Below, in pieces: positions 19,901 to 27,596 of a stretch of 32,944 bases of DNA; position 1 is the first letter of the stretch; each line of letters begins with the position of its first letter. Source of the stretch: an uncultured Flavobacteriales bacterium (GTDB taxonomy: Bacteria; Bacteroidota; Bacteroidia; Flavobacteriales; BACL11); NCBI GenBank assembly GCA_913052655.1, contig CAJXFN010000001.1, positions 1 to 32,944 of the forward strand, in the 5' to 3' direction. Below the pieces are notes generated by a model. That model made no database searches. It worked only from the letters and a program-made list of their open reading frames with translations, and had not been told where the DNA came from. The translations under genes and the position numbers were made by a program.

Positions 19901-20550
19901 CTAGTTGCTTTGGAGAATGTGATGGAACAGCTAGTACAACAATTTCTGGTGGAACGGGCACCTACTCAGAAGATTGGGGAGGACTAGATCCAAATAATTT
20001 ATGTGCTGGATTAGTAAATGTTATTGTAGAAGATGATAATAACTGTTTAGCAACAAACTCTGTTTTAATAACTGAACCTAATCCTGTAATAGTAATAATT
20101 TCAGCAAATGGCATCAGTCTTGAAGCTACTCAAGGGTTCCTATCCTATCAATGGTTAGATGGTAATGGGTCAAATATCATAGGAGCTACCTCCCAAAGTT
20201 TCACTCCAAATAATGGAGGAATATACTCCGTTGAAGTAACAAATCAAGATGGGTGTGTTGGAGTTTCAAATTCTATAAACTTTGTTATCGAATCTGTAAA
20301 TTCCGAAAATAATATCTTTACTATTTATCCAAATCCAACATCAGATTGGATTACTCTTGAAACAAATACAAATATTGATTCGGATATTAAGATAATCAAT
20401 ATCTTTGGAGAGATTATTTATACTATATCAAGTAATGATTTACTAGATAATTTTGAAAAAATTAACCTTGGAAAAATTTCTAAGGGAATGTATATTGTTC
20501 AACTTATTAACAATAACACTATTATTAACCGAAGAATCATTGTGCAATAA
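13957..20550 (+). CDS. SprB-repeat adhesin with T9SS sorting domain (2197 aa)
   Basis: A signal peptide (residues 1-19, ending SFA before Q) is followed by an FN3 domain (about 20-105) and a first SprB repeat (108-176). An unrecognised beta-rich domain (about 180-335) precedes some 20 further SprB-like repeats to about residue 2047. Each repeat has a CNG..DGS start, an ISGG loop, an AGTY strand, TDxNGC and an ITEP end. A GEVED domain (about residues 600-777, ending FGTTEDYSLVI) sits inside one of these repeats. An Ig/PKD-like segment then precedes a T9SS type A sorting domain (about 2119-2197; YPNPTSDW ... KGMYIVQL). SprB repeats are known from the Flavobacterium gliding adhesin SprB, but the arrangement here differs, so the gene is called SprB-repeat rather than sprB. 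No SprF/PorP partner is adjacent, consistent with a type A sorting domain. Likely a long surface filament or adhesin. Confidence 0.95.
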   Translation: MKKSLLSLIIIFSGILSFAQHPTNLISSNITSNSADLDWDDAVCSGNVNFKYRVTGSGSNWIQTNNVTSIYSLSGLSPNTSYDWTVKCVGNSGWANNATFITSNNCNLTSSVSVTDASCNNTLDGSATLSVSNGFSPYIFNWDNGTTTQNLNGVSSGTYVVQISDNSGCTTSDTAIIGSIGTQSINQQLTQFSPNPITAYHQWSYDTLRITNTGCDVRIRPEFTINCSNGPIQQGDIVLKWQNPLGFNQNINYNIDANGNAYGFWSFTSGDSSGTDVTFGQIQDVVIQVKFVNPAQFGTYSATWETYKVDNLGNKLGLLAGPNTVSLTLIDCSSLTIDGFSSTNPNCVGGTDGTININNISNGSGNFSFNWSNGSSQANISGLSAGTYTLTVTDNNTGCIAVDSVTITDPSPLSGTLTGTNITCNGLSDGTLSAIASGGSSVYKYTWNPSIGQNANINNLSAGTYDLTIIDLVCNNNISGLSFTITEPDLLTSTSFNSNNTSCDTSICNGTFGIILSGGTTPYTYTWTNGDTVNSQSNLCAGSFSITATDANSCNIFTENVIVYDSSFTPSTLLTSTNISCFGLNDGNAEAIISSGSNTSGGNISTLAYCSSSPGSNLYNTIDVVNLNGDGDAINNNTSGSCDTYEDYSSQYTTLSPGTTYTLSIDLGTCNSGNFFYPDSTGVFIDWNIDGDFDDINEKIGVFYSDIPTTHNINITVPNIAYGPTRMRIVSQIQSTNPSFPSSPVNPCLVGTYGQNGTYIQPWFGTTEDYSLVINGTIPATYLWNTGDTTSSISNLIAGTYYCEVTDTNNCTSIDTVTIVEPSLISSSENITNVSCNGLLDGSAILTISGGTPGYTADWGTNNPNALSAGTYNYSITDTNGCNYNDSITITEPNELSINSITTNVLCNGDTTGSIDITISGGVSSYSFLWSNGITTEDLSNALAGTYYLQVTDANSCILLDTFVITEPSFITVFSTTTDATCNGFSDGSASLTISGGTPGYSEDWGTNNPNALSAGTYNYSITDNNSCVYTNSVLINEPNIISTVNFITNVSCNGLSDGSASITISGGTPGYSQDWGTNNPNSLSAGTYNYTITDTNGCNYNDSVTITEPQILNATYSKTNVSCNGFIDGSALVNITGGTTNYVLSWDTLNYPLLGGINVFSTPIGVPAGVYPFGIIDDNGCTFTDTITITEPDSISVSQTTTNVSCNGLSDGSVTLIISGGTPGYSEDWGTNNPNSLSAGTYNYTITDTNGCNYNNVVTITEPIILSSTINATDLTSCLVSNGSIDLNVSGGTSPYVYLWNNSDTTEDLTNLSAGNYSVTITDNNGCTTTNNTTVGQPSNGLSLSLSSTTYNGYEVSCNGGSNGNITTTAVGGLGSLSFVWSNGDTTQNLSNLSAGSYSVTMTDSVGCSLFDNITLNQPTEISSYFVTSDVLCNGDSTGTASVTFNGGVTDYLLSWTGYNYPLPNGLNTFITPIGVPAGIYPYSVTDNNGCMHFDTITINQPNAISSSYTITNYNGYNVSCNGANDASIDLQWTGGTSPYQNWFDGSTTTDTIQSNLSAGTYIDSLVDANGCSYSQSITINEPSALSLNLIPTNLSCYNSCDGRILTQINGGVSSYTFSWSDGSSLDSNTNLCSGMYNVTVTDDNGCIISDSIFLTQPNDIIINIDSIFDVSIYNGNDGEIYITPSGGILNYSYYWTGPNGFNSTNEDITGLQSGTYTITVTDSTNCSSSYSIYVDQLSSLSINLDTIINLSCFEECNGQILITADGGDSVYTYLWIGPNGFSSTDEDLDSLCAGNYELILSDSTSSVSTTFTVSQPSQLQIITNADTALCYGGLAQASAFSFGGQNPYVTSWDIGSSSITTYLNAGTHYVNVIDANGCSSTDSVLIVQNDSISISSTETDISCYGLSDGSVQIDVLSGGLPPFEYSENNGQNFQTSNIFNGLSSGTSTYIVRDANGCTNSISASIAEPNELIVSLNASSASCFGECDGTASTTISGGTGTYSEDWGGLDPNNLCAGLVNVIVEDDNNCLATNSVLITEPNPVIVIISANGISLEATQGFLSYQWLDGNGSNIIGATSQSFTPNNGGIYSVEVTNQDGCVGVSNSINFVIESVNSENNIFTIYPNPTSDWITLETNTNIDSDIKIINIFGEIIYTISSNDLLDNFEKINLGKISKGMYIVQLINNNTIINRRIIVQ
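14277..20095 (+). repeat. About 21 SprB-like coding repeats
   Basis: Units of about 70-80 codons follow one another, interrupted only by a unique domain (about 14494-14960) and by the GEVED insertion (about 15750-16290). Four units (near 16486-16620, 16906-17040, 17113-17280 and 17575-17740) are almost identical in DNA and share GGTPGY..DWGTNNPN. Two others (near 17385-17470 and 18309-18400) share a longer TPIGVPAG version. Confidence 0.9.
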
Positions 20551-20601
20551 GTTTAAAATAAATACTTAATTTGGCAATATTAAAATTGAAATAAAAAAAT
20601 T

Positions 20602-22206
20602 ATGTTCAAGAAAATAATTAAATTAAATTTACTACTAGCAACTTCATTTTTCTTAATGACAAGTTTAATTTACGCAAATTCAACTTTAGATAGTTTAAAC
20701 AGGTCAGATAACTTAAAAGCTTTTGACTGGGAAGTAATCTCTGGAGTAGAAAAACTAGTTCCAAACAAAGATATGTCTAAGAATTCAATAAAGAAATTAG
20801 AGGAAGCGAATTTACTCTATTCTAAGGGAGTAGAATTAATGCGTTCTAAAAATTATTCTGGAGCTATTGAACAATTTATGCTTGCTAGAAAAAGCTATAA
20901 AAGAGCAAAAATCACTCCAAATGATTATAATTATATTAACATAAATCAGGCTTTATGTTACGCAAATTCTGGAAAAGAAAAAGATTTTGCTGTAGCTAGT
21001 AGATATCTAAGTTTGGTTACAAACAAAATTGAAAAAGAAAAAGAATGGCTCTATAATCTATCGATTGCTTATAACCTTATTGGAGATCACACTTCTGCAA
21101 CTTCTAATTTGAGTAAAGCAATTAGATTAGACATCAATTATTTTCAAGCTTATATTACTTTAGAAGCAATTTATAGAAATACAAATAATAAAAATAATGC
21201 AGATAAGGTAAGAGATCGAATGGAAACTGCTGAAGCTAAATTGATAAAAAAGGAACAAAAAAATTCTAAAAAAGAACCTAATTCTAAAAAAACAAAAGAT
21301 GTCTTCACAATTGAAGGAGTTCAACCAGATGTAACAATCTTGAAAATTGTAAAAAATGATGATAATTTACAATTTAACAAAGTATCTCAGATTAAAGAAA
21401 GATCCATGACATTAGTTCAAGAAGGAATAGGTTCATATAATAATGGTGTAAAAGAGTTAAGTAACGGTAACTATGAAAGAGCTATTGAAGAGTTAAAAAT
21501 TGCTGAGAAAAAATTAAAAAGAGGAAAGATAAAAAATCATGGATTAAATTTTTCTAGAGCACAATTAACTATTGCCTACTTATGTACTGAGGAGAAAAAT
21601 AAATTAGGACAAGTAAAAAGAAATCTTAGAAATATTTCTAACAAACTTTACGAAACTAGAGATTGGACCTATAATATGGCAGTTGCAAACTACACTTATG
21701 GGGTAAGAACAGTTAGAGGAGATAAATCTACTGATAAATGGAAATCTAAAGCAAAACAATCTTCATTTATAAAAGATGCGATTAAATTATTTAAATTAAC
21801 TATAAAACACGATAAACTTTATTTAAACCCTTACCAAAACCTAGTATACTTGTACCAGGAACTTGGAGACATAAATAAGGCTGAAAAATATCAGAAATTA
21901 TATAACAAAAGAAGAGATGAGTTAATTCGTTCATTTGACAGAGAGGAACAAATAAAAATGGGAGTTGCGAATGAATATGTATTTAGAGTAAATCTTGGAA
22001 CTTATGGAGAGTATGAAGCTCCAGCTGATATGTTTGATGAAGAATATCTTATTACAGTTCCTATAAATGAAAGAATGAGCGCATACCTAGCTGGAATGTA
22101 TTACAGTTTAGATGATGCTATTGCATACCAAAAGGAGATGATTAAAAAAGGTTATACTGAAGCATTTATAGTCGCATATAAAGATGGGGATAAAATTGAT
22201 TTTTAA
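20602..22206 (+). CDS. Exported TPR protein with SPOR-like C-terminus (534 aa)
   Basis: A signal peptide (residues 1-25, ending IYA) is followed by two related helical TPR halves at about 64-205 and 273-442. Each has a YxxGVxxLxxxNYxxAIE-type first repeat and a later EWLYN or DWTYN segment. A lysine-rich linker (211-234) separates them. The C-terminus (about 458-534; FRVNLGTYGEY, then KKGYTEAFIVAYKDG) resembles the SPOR-like ends of Bacteroidota envelope proteins. The gene starts 51 bp after the SprB-repeat gene and is probably co-transcribed; an imperfect -7-like TTAATTTG occurs at 20566-20573. It probably acts in the periplasm as a scaffold, perhaps for the adhesin or peptidoglycan, which is inference. 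Its stop overlaps the convergent glycosyltransferase stop by 4 nt. Confidence 0.88.
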   Translation: MFKKIIKLNLLLATSFFLMTSLIYANSTLDSLNRSDNLKAFDWEVISGVEKLVPNKDMSKNSIKKLEEANLLYSKGVELMRSKNYSGAIEQFMLARKSYKRAKITPNDYNYININQALCYANSGKEKDFAVASRYLSLVTNKIEKEKEWLYNLSIAYNLIGDHTSATSNLSKAIRLDINYFQAYITLEAIYRNTNNKNNADKVRDRMETAEAKLIKKEQKNSKKEPNSKKTKDVFTIEGVQPDVTILKIVKNDDNLQFNKVSQIKERSMTLVQEGIGSYNNGVKELSNGNYERAIEELKIAEKKLKRGKIKNHGLNFSRAQLTIAYLCTEEKNKLGQVKRNLRNISNKLYETRDWTYNMAVANYTYGVRTVRGDKSTDKWKSKAKQSSFIKDAIKLFKLTIKHDKLYLNPYQNLVYLYQELGDINKAEKYQKLYNKRRDELIRSFDREEQIKMGVANEYVFRVNLGTYGEYEAPADMFDEEYLITVPINERMSAYLAGMYYSLDDAIAYQKEMIKKGYTEAFIVAYKDGDKIDF

Positions 22207-23285
22207 ATCATAGATTTTAGGAAATCTTCATACTCTTTTAAAACTTTTCCCCAAGAATATTGATTTTTTATTTTTTCTATATTATTAGATGTAAATAAAT
22301 CTCTCTCTGTCAAATTTTCTCTATTAAGTAATGATGTTATACATTTATTACAATTAAAGTAAAAAGCATCATTTTCTAGTATGGCTTTATTGAACTCATT
22401 ATTATGTGCACAAATTAAAGAGGAAGAACTCATTGCTTCTAACAAAGATGGATTTGTTCCACCAACTGTATGTCCATGAAAATATAAATAAGAATTTTTT
22501 CTAAGAACATTTAACTTTTCAAGTTCAGAAATATACCCTAAATAAACTATTCTATCATCATTAAACTTATTTTTAATCATCTCTCCGTATCTATTTTCTG
22601 TATTACCAATTACTAAAAATTTTCTATCAGTATCAGAATTTAAAAAACCCTCTAAGATTGTTTCTATACTATTCTCTGGTTCCATTCTTGCAATGATCAT
22701 ACTATAAGATCGTTTCTCTAAATTAAGATGAGCTAAAATAGAATCGTCAGTGCTAGAAATTAAATTTGCTCCATAAGGGATATACTTAGAATCTACAGAA
22801 TATTTATCTTGTAAATACGATTGAATTCCAGTTGAATCTGAAATAAGATAATCACTAGATTTTACCGCTAATCTTTCGGCAAACAATAAAAACTTCTGAA
22901 CTGGTTTAGAATATTTACTTCTTTTCCATTCTAAACCATCCATATTTGTTACAATTTTAGGTTTTTTTGGTAATAACCAATTCCAGATACTTGAAGATGT
23001 ATATCCTAATTGTAGTATTACATCAAAATCTCTTTTTCTAGAATCTATAATACAATTTAAATCATAAATAAACTGACCTACTGTCCCAATAATATATTCA
23101 GGATCTTTACAATGTATAATTTTTACTCCATTCCATTCTAGCTCTTGATAAATATGATTGTGAGAATTATAAACATAAACCTCATGGCCCTTCTTGACAA
23201 ACTGCTCAGATAAATATTGAGCAAATTGCTCAAATCCACCATAATAATTAGGCACTCCTCTAGTTCCTAAAACTGCTAATTTCAT
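22203..23285 (-). CDS. DUF1972 / GT4-type glycosyltransferase (360 aa)
   Basis: The N-terminus GTRGVPNYYGGFEQ (residues 7-20) is typical of the DUF1972 domain found in rhamnosyltransferase-like GT4 enzymes such as WchF. Further conserved points are DGLEWKRSKY (116-125), the second Rossmann-like half with IARMEPEN (198-205) and GGTNPSLLEAM (275-285), the usual nucleotide-sugar binding segment. It is probably cytoplasmic, transferring a sugar from a nucleotide donor to the lipid-linked repeat unit; rhamnose is possible but the donor cannot be read from sequence. It is the last gene of the polysaccharide operon, 1 bp overlapping the upstream dehydratase gene, and its 3' end overlaps the convergent TPR gene by 4 nt. 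Confidence 0.92.
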   Translation of the reverse strand: MKLAVLGTRGVPNYYGGFEQFAQYLSEQFVKKGHEVYVYNSHNHIYQELEWNGVKIIHCKDPEYIIGTVGQFIYDLNCIIDSRKRDFDVILQLGYTSSSIWNWLLPKKPKIVTNMDGLEWKRSKYSKPVQKFLLFAERLAVKSSDYLISDSTGIQSYLQDKYSVDSKYIPYGANLISSTDDSILAHLNLEKRSYSMIIARMEPENSIETILEGFLNSDTDRKFLVIGNTENRYGEMIKNKFNDDRIVYLGYISELEKLNVLRKNSYLYFHGHTVGGTNPSLLEAMSSSSLICAHNNEFNKAILENDAFYFNCNKCITSLLNRENLTERDLFTSNNIEKIKNQYSWGKVLKEYEDFLKSMI

Positions 23286-25135
23286 TAATCCTGAGGTTTA
23301 TATCCATTTACATTTTTTAGTAGAAGATCTTTTATTAAAGAATCATTTTGATTATCTCTAAGATCAGAAATTTCTTTTACCATCTTTTCAATAATATTTA
23401 AAGGAAGTTTTTCTTCTCTGGCTTGCATTATTCTTGGATGTTCAGATTGTATTACATCATCACCAATAAGCAATTCTTCATAAAGCTTTTCTCCAGGTCT
23501 CAATCCTGTAAACTTTACTTTTATATCTCCATCAGGGTTTGTGGTATCAATTGGCTTTAATCCACTTAAATGAATCATTCTGTAAGCTAAATCTAAAATT
23601 TTAATCGGATCTCCCATATCTAAAACAAACACATCACCCCCTTTTGCCATAGCTCCTGCTTGCAACACTAGTTGTACTGCTTCAGGAATTGACATAAAAT
23701 ATCTAGTGATATTTCTATGAGTTACAGTAACAGGACCTCCATTTTTTATCTGACTACGAAAAAGAGGAACAACAGATCCTGCTGAATCCAATACATTTCC
23801 AAATCTAACCATAGAAAAACAGGTAGAACTTATTTCTTCAGCATAAGCTTGCAAAATTAGTTCTGAAAATCTTTTAGAAGCACCCATGACATTAGTAGGT
23901 CTGACCGCCTTATCTGTACTAATTAAAATCATGTTTTCAACTTTGTTTTCTTTCGCAGATTTTGCTACATTATATGTTCCAATAACATTATTATAAACAC
24001 CTTCTGATATATTCATTTCTACCATTGGAACATGTTTATATGCCGCTGCATGATAAATAGTATCAATATTATAACTTGAGATAACCTGATTTACATGTTG
24101 GGAATTAGTTACTGTTGCAAGTTTTGGTATTATTTCTGCTCTCTTCTTACTCCTTAAAAGTTCTTGGTGAACTGAGTACAAATTATATTCTGAGTTCTCT
24201 AATAGAACAATCTTTTTTGGACTTAACTCTAAAATCTGTCTACACAACTCTGAACCAATACTTCCTCCAGCTCCCGTAACTAAAACATTTTTTCCTTTTA
24301 TATTCTTCTTTAACAAACTTTCTTGCGGAGATACAGGAGTTCTTCCTAATATATCTTCAACTTGAACATGTTTTATACTATCAATCGTTACCTCTCCGTT
24401 TACAATACTATCAACTGAGGGTAAGACTTTTACCTCTATTGGGAATTTAGAAAGTTTTTCTATAATCTCTTTTCTTCTATTTTGTGTGATAGAAGGCATA
24501 GCTAATAATATTAATTTAGCATCAAACTTCTTAATTACTTTATCTAATTTTGAAAATGAAAAAATCTGAATAAAATTTATAATAGTACCATGTTTTTGTT
24601 TATCATCATCTATAAATGCAACCGGAGCATAATCCATACTTTTCTTCAAACTTTCAACTATTTGCACACCTACACTTCCAGCTCCATATACAATGATCTG
24701 TTTTCTTTTATTAACTTGAGTATCCCAAGAATACATAAATCCTTTTAGTAAAAATCTAGAAGTAATAATAAAGGTATTTGACACAAACCAAAAAATTGGC
24801 ATAATAGATCTTGGCAAATCATCTTCTTGAAAAAAATACATGAAAAATGTAATAACAAAACACGCAATAGTTGTTGCTTTAAAAGAAGTAGTTATTACTT
24901 TAATCCCTGTATATTGTAAAACAGAACGATATAATCCTAATTTAATAAATAGAGGTGTCGCAACAATAGGAATAAGTATAAATAGCCAAAAATTCTCATT
25001 CAGATATGAATTCCAAGGTTCACCAAAACGAAGAGCAAATGATAACCATAATGAGAAAATTAAAATAACTATATCAAAACTTAATGTAATTATCTGCTTG
25101 TATATTCTATTTAATGTAAGTAATCTACTTTTCAA
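23285..25135 (-). CDS. PglF/CapD-like UDP-sugar 4,6-dehydratase (616 aa)
   Basis: An N-terminal membrane part with about four helices (residues 15-130) is followed by a first Rossmann fold (GAGSVG at 151-156) and a second SDR Rossmann domain (TGAGGSIG at 287-294). The active-site region has STDKAV (406-411) and MGASKR (417-422). Thr-Asp-Lys, with Met in place of the usual SDR Tyr ten residues later, is the pattern of membrane-bound UDP-GlcNAc 4,6-dehydratases such as PglF. Expected reaction: UDP-GlcNAc to the 4-keto-6-deoxy sugar, substrate for the adjacent aminotransferase. The start is TTG at 25135-25133 and overlaps the aminotransferase gene by 11 nt; the next Met is residue 99, inside the membrane part, so the early start is likely. 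Confidence 0.93.
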   Translation of the reverse strand: MKSRLLTLNRIYKQIITLSFDIVILIFSLWLSFALRFGEPWNSYLNENFWLFILIPIVATPLFIKLGLYRSVLQYTGIKVITTSFKATTIACFVITFFMYFFQEDDLPRSIMPIFWFVSNTFIITSRFLLKGFMYSWDTQVNKRKQIIVYGAGSVGVQIVESLKKSMDYAPVAFIDDDKQKHGTIINFIQIFSFSKLDKVIKKFDAKLILLAMPSITQNRRKEIIEKLSKFPIEVKVLPSVDSIVNGEVTIDSIKHVQVEDILGRTPVSPQESLLKKNIKGKNVLVTGAGGSIGSELCRQILELSPKKIVLLENSEYNLYSVHQELLRSKKRAEIIPKLATVTNSQHVNQVISSYNIDTIYHAAAYKHVPMVEMNISEGVYNNVIGTYNVAKSAKENKVENMILISTDKAVRPTNVMGASKRFSELILQAYAEEISSTCFSMVRFGNVLDSAGSVVPLFRSQIKNGGPVTVTHRNITRYFMSIPEAVQLVLQAGAMAKGGDVFVLDMGDPIKILDLAYRMIHLSGLKPIDTTNPDGDIKVKFTGLRPGEKLYEELLIGDDVIQSEHPRIMQAREEKLPLNIIEKMVKEISDLRDNQNDSLIKDLLLKNVNGYKPQD

Positions 25136-26255
25136 AAGATCTTTTTATATTGGTAATTATTCTTCTTAAATCAGTTTCTGTCATATTAGAACCCGAAGGT
25201 AAACATAATCCATATTTAAACAAATATTCTGCATTATTAGTACCATAATACTTACATGAAGAAAAAATAGGTTGTAAGTGCATTGGTTTCCAAAGAGGTC
25301 GAGACTCTATATTATCAAATTGTAGATTCAATCTTAAATCCTCCCTACTCACTTTTGAATCTTCTGAAAGAAGAATTGTCGTTAACCATCTATTAGAATA
25401 AAAACCATTAGGCTCATCCACAAATGATATTTCTTTAATATCTGATAGTTCTTTCTTATAATAATCAAATATTTCCCTTCTTTTTTCCACTCTTTCCTGT
25501 AAAACTTCTAACTGTCCTAATCCGATTGCCGCCGAAACATTACTTAACCTGTAATTATAACCTATATGAGAATGTTCATAATGAGGAGCATTATCTCTAG
25601 CTTGTGTAGCTAAAAACTTTGCCTTTTTTATAGAATCTTCATTAGAAGAAATTAGAGCCCCACCTCCAGAGGTTGTTATTATTTTATTTCCATTAAAAGA
25701 ATAAACTCCAAACTCTGTTAAAGTGCCTAGGGGTTGATTAAAATAATTAGAGCCAAGCCCTTCTGCAGCATCTTCAATAATAGGAATATTATACTTTCTT
25801 GCAACTGCTATTATTTCATTCATCTTTGCCGGCATTCCATATAAATGAACTATAACAATTACTTTTGGCTTGATTCCGTTTTGTAACCTATCTCTGATAG
25901 CTATTTCTAAAGATTCGGGGCACATATTCCAAGTATCTATCTCTGAATCAATAAAAACAGGTGTAGCTCCTTGATAAACTATAGGATTTGCAGAAGCAGA
26001 AAATGTAAAGGAAGAACAAATCACCTCATCATTTCTTTCTACCCCTAATAAAATTAATGCTAGATGTATAGCTGAAGTTCCAGATCCAAGAGCAGCTACA
26101 TGTTTATTATCAGAAATCTTAGATAAATTTGTTTCAAAGTCATTTAAATGAGGACCCACGGGAGCAATCCAATTTAAATCAAATGCTTCTGTAACATATT
26201 TAAATTCATTATCTCCCATATGAGGAGACGATAACCATATTTTTTTGTTTTCCAT
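25125..26255 (-). CDS. PglE-like PLP-dependent sugar aminotransferase (376 aa)
   Basis: DegT/DnrJ/EryC1/StrS family. The N-terminus has LSSPHMGDNE and NWIAPVGP, typical of PglE-type enzymes. GSGTSA (57-62) binds the PLP phosphate, EDAAE (161-165) contains the Asp that contacts the pyridine nitrogen, and Lys191 in FNGNKIITT is the expected PLP lysine, followed by GGG. It should aminate the 4-keto sugar made by the adjacent dehydratase to a UDP-4-amino-4,6-dideoxy-HexNAc. Length is normal. It starts with ATG, abuts the sugar-transferase gene and overlaps the dehydratase gene by 11 nt, indicating one tightly coupled operon. Confidence 0.94.
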   Translation of the reverse strand: MENKKIWLSSPHMGDNEFKYVTEAFDLNWIAPVGPHLNDFETNLSKISDNKHVAALGSGTSAIHLALILLGVERNDEVICSSFTFSASANPIVYQGATPVFIDSEIDTWNMCPESLEIAIRDRLQNGIKPKVIVIVHLYGMPAKMNEIIAVARKYNIPIIEDAAEGLGSNYFNQPLGTLTEFGVYSFNGNKIITTSGGGALISSNEDSIKKAKFLATQARDNAPHYEHSHIGYNYRLSNVSAAIGLGQLEVLQERVEKRREIFDYYKKELSDIKEISFVDEPNGFYSNRWLTTILLSEDSKVSREDLRLNLQFDNIESRPLWKPMHLQPIFSSCKYYGTNNAEYLFKYGLCLPSGSNMTETDLRRIITNIKRSFEK

Positions 26256-26843
26256 TTAATATGATGTTCTAAATATTGTTGCAAAGATAATTTTAATGTC
26301 TAACCAAAGGGACTGATTTTCATAATAATCTAAATTCAGTTTTACTTTATCAGGGAAAATAACCTCATCATTATATTTTTGAGGATTATCCTTAGTAGCT
26401 AAAATCTCTTCTTCATTTGCATATTTTAAACTTGCAGTTCCAGTTACACCTGGTCTGAGTTTAAGAACATTTCTATCTTTTCCCACTAATTTATCTGCAT
26501 ACCCAGGAACATCAGGTCTTGGACCTACTAAGCTCATTTCACCTTTTATAACATTCCACAGTTCAGGCAATTCATCTAATTTATATTTTCTTAAGAATAC
26601 TCCTATTTTAGTTATTCTTACATCTCCAAGAACAGTAGCAGTACTGTTTGATTCTTGTTGTACTGTCATGGACCTAAACTTTATCAAAGTAAAAAGTTTA
26701 CCATCCTTCCCTACTCTCTTTTGACAGAATAACACTGGACCAGATGAACTAATCTTAATGGCAATAGAAATTAGTATCAATACAGGCATTAACAGAATAA
26801 GTCCTATTAAAGAAGAACAAAAATCAAATAATCTTTTTGTCAT
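26256..26843 (-). CDS. PglC-like initiating phosphoglycosyl transferase (195 aa)
   Basis: A small monotopic bacterial sugar transferase. One N-terminal hydrophobic segment (residues 10-30) with a central Pro20 is followed by KFRSMT (55-60), the Asp-Glu catalytic pair in LDELPELWN (D90, E91), SLVGPRP (104-110) and RPGVTG (130-135). It transfers a sugar phosphate from a UDP-sugar to undecaprenyl phosphate at the inner membrane, starting the repeat unit. The length is that of PglC rather than of the large WcaJ/WbaP enzymes. Adjacent PglE-like and PglF-like genes suggest that the first sugar is an amino-dideoxy HexNAc. Confidence 0.94.
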   Translation of the reverse strand: MTKRLFDFCSSLIGLILLMPVLILISIAIKISSSGPVLFCQKRVGKDGKLFTLIKFRSMTVQQESNSTATVLGDVRITKIGVFLRKYKLDELPELWNVIKGEMSLVGPRPDVPGYADKLVGKDRNVLKLRPGVTGTASLKYANEEEILATKDNPQKYNDEVIFPDKVKLNLDYYENQSLWLDIKIIFATIFRTSY

Positions 26844-27596
26844 CTATATTCTTTTTTTAATAGCATTATAAACGTAACTAACAAAACATATTGTACTATA
26901 CAACAAATTTAATTTTTCTATTGTTCTATACACACCCCAAACCTCTTTTGCAGCTTTCCACTTTTTAGAGGTATTTGAAGTTGATACAATTCTATAATAT
27001 GCTAAGTTTTCATTTAAACCATAAGCAGTAAAGCCTCTCTTCATTATTAATAACCAAAGCGCCATATCATGAGAAGATCTAATATTTGGCATATAAAAAT
27101 CTCCAGTTTTTTCTCTGTCAATTATAACAGTCAAGCAACCAATAATTGTATTTTTTAAATAAGAGTGGTAATCAATTTCTTTAGGAGCTACTATTTTAGA
27201 ATATTTTTCCACTCCATTTTCGGAAATAGGCTGGTATGAGGTAAAAGAAAATGCAACATCATTTTTACTCATAAATTTTAGTTGCTTTTCTAACTTATTT
27301 TTCTTCCATAAATCATCTGAATCTAGAAATGCAATGTATTTTCCTTTTGATTCTTTGATCGCAATATTTCTAGCTTTTGCAGCTCCAACATTCTCTTCCA
27401 AAAGAATTACTTTGATACGATTATTCTTTTTAGCATATTTTGTAACTACCTGAATTGAATCATCTGTAGAACAATCGTCTACAATAATCATTTCCCAGTC
27501 TTTATATGTTTGAGAAGTAACAGAATTAATACACTCTTCAATAAATTTTGAAGAGTTATAAGAAGGAGTAATAATAGAAACTAAATTATTTTTCAT
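26844..27596 (-). CDS. GT2 family glycosyltransferase (250 aa)
   Basis: GT-A fold with ITPSYNSSKFIEECINSV from residue 9, VDDCSTDD (39-46), GAAKARN (71-77) and LDSDDLW (91-97), which holds the metal-binding DxD-type motif. It is probably cytoplasmic and membrane-associated, adding one sugar to the lipid-linked repeat unit; donor and acceptor cannot be read. The ATG overlaps the upstream sulfotransferase gene by 11 nt, and its stop abuts the phosphoglycosyl transferase gene. Confidence 0.93.
   Translation of the reverse strand: MKNNLVSIITPSYNSSKFIEECINSVTSQTYKDWEMIIVDDCSTDDSIQVVTKYAKKNNRIKVILLEENVGAAKARNIAIKESKGKYIAFLDSDDLWKKNKLEKQLKFMSKNDVAFSFTSYQPISENGVEKYSKIVAPKEIDYHSYLKNTIIGCLTVIIDREKTGDFYMPNIRSSHDMALWLLIMKRGFTAYGLNENLAYYRIVSTSNTSKKWKAAKEVWGVYRTIEKLNLLYSTICFVSYVYNAIKKRI

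Noticed and set aside
22204..22218. AAATC-ATA-GATTT hairpin at the convergent gene junction
   Set aside because: Five A/T-rich base pairs with a 3-nt loop and no clear U-run; not convincing as a terminator.
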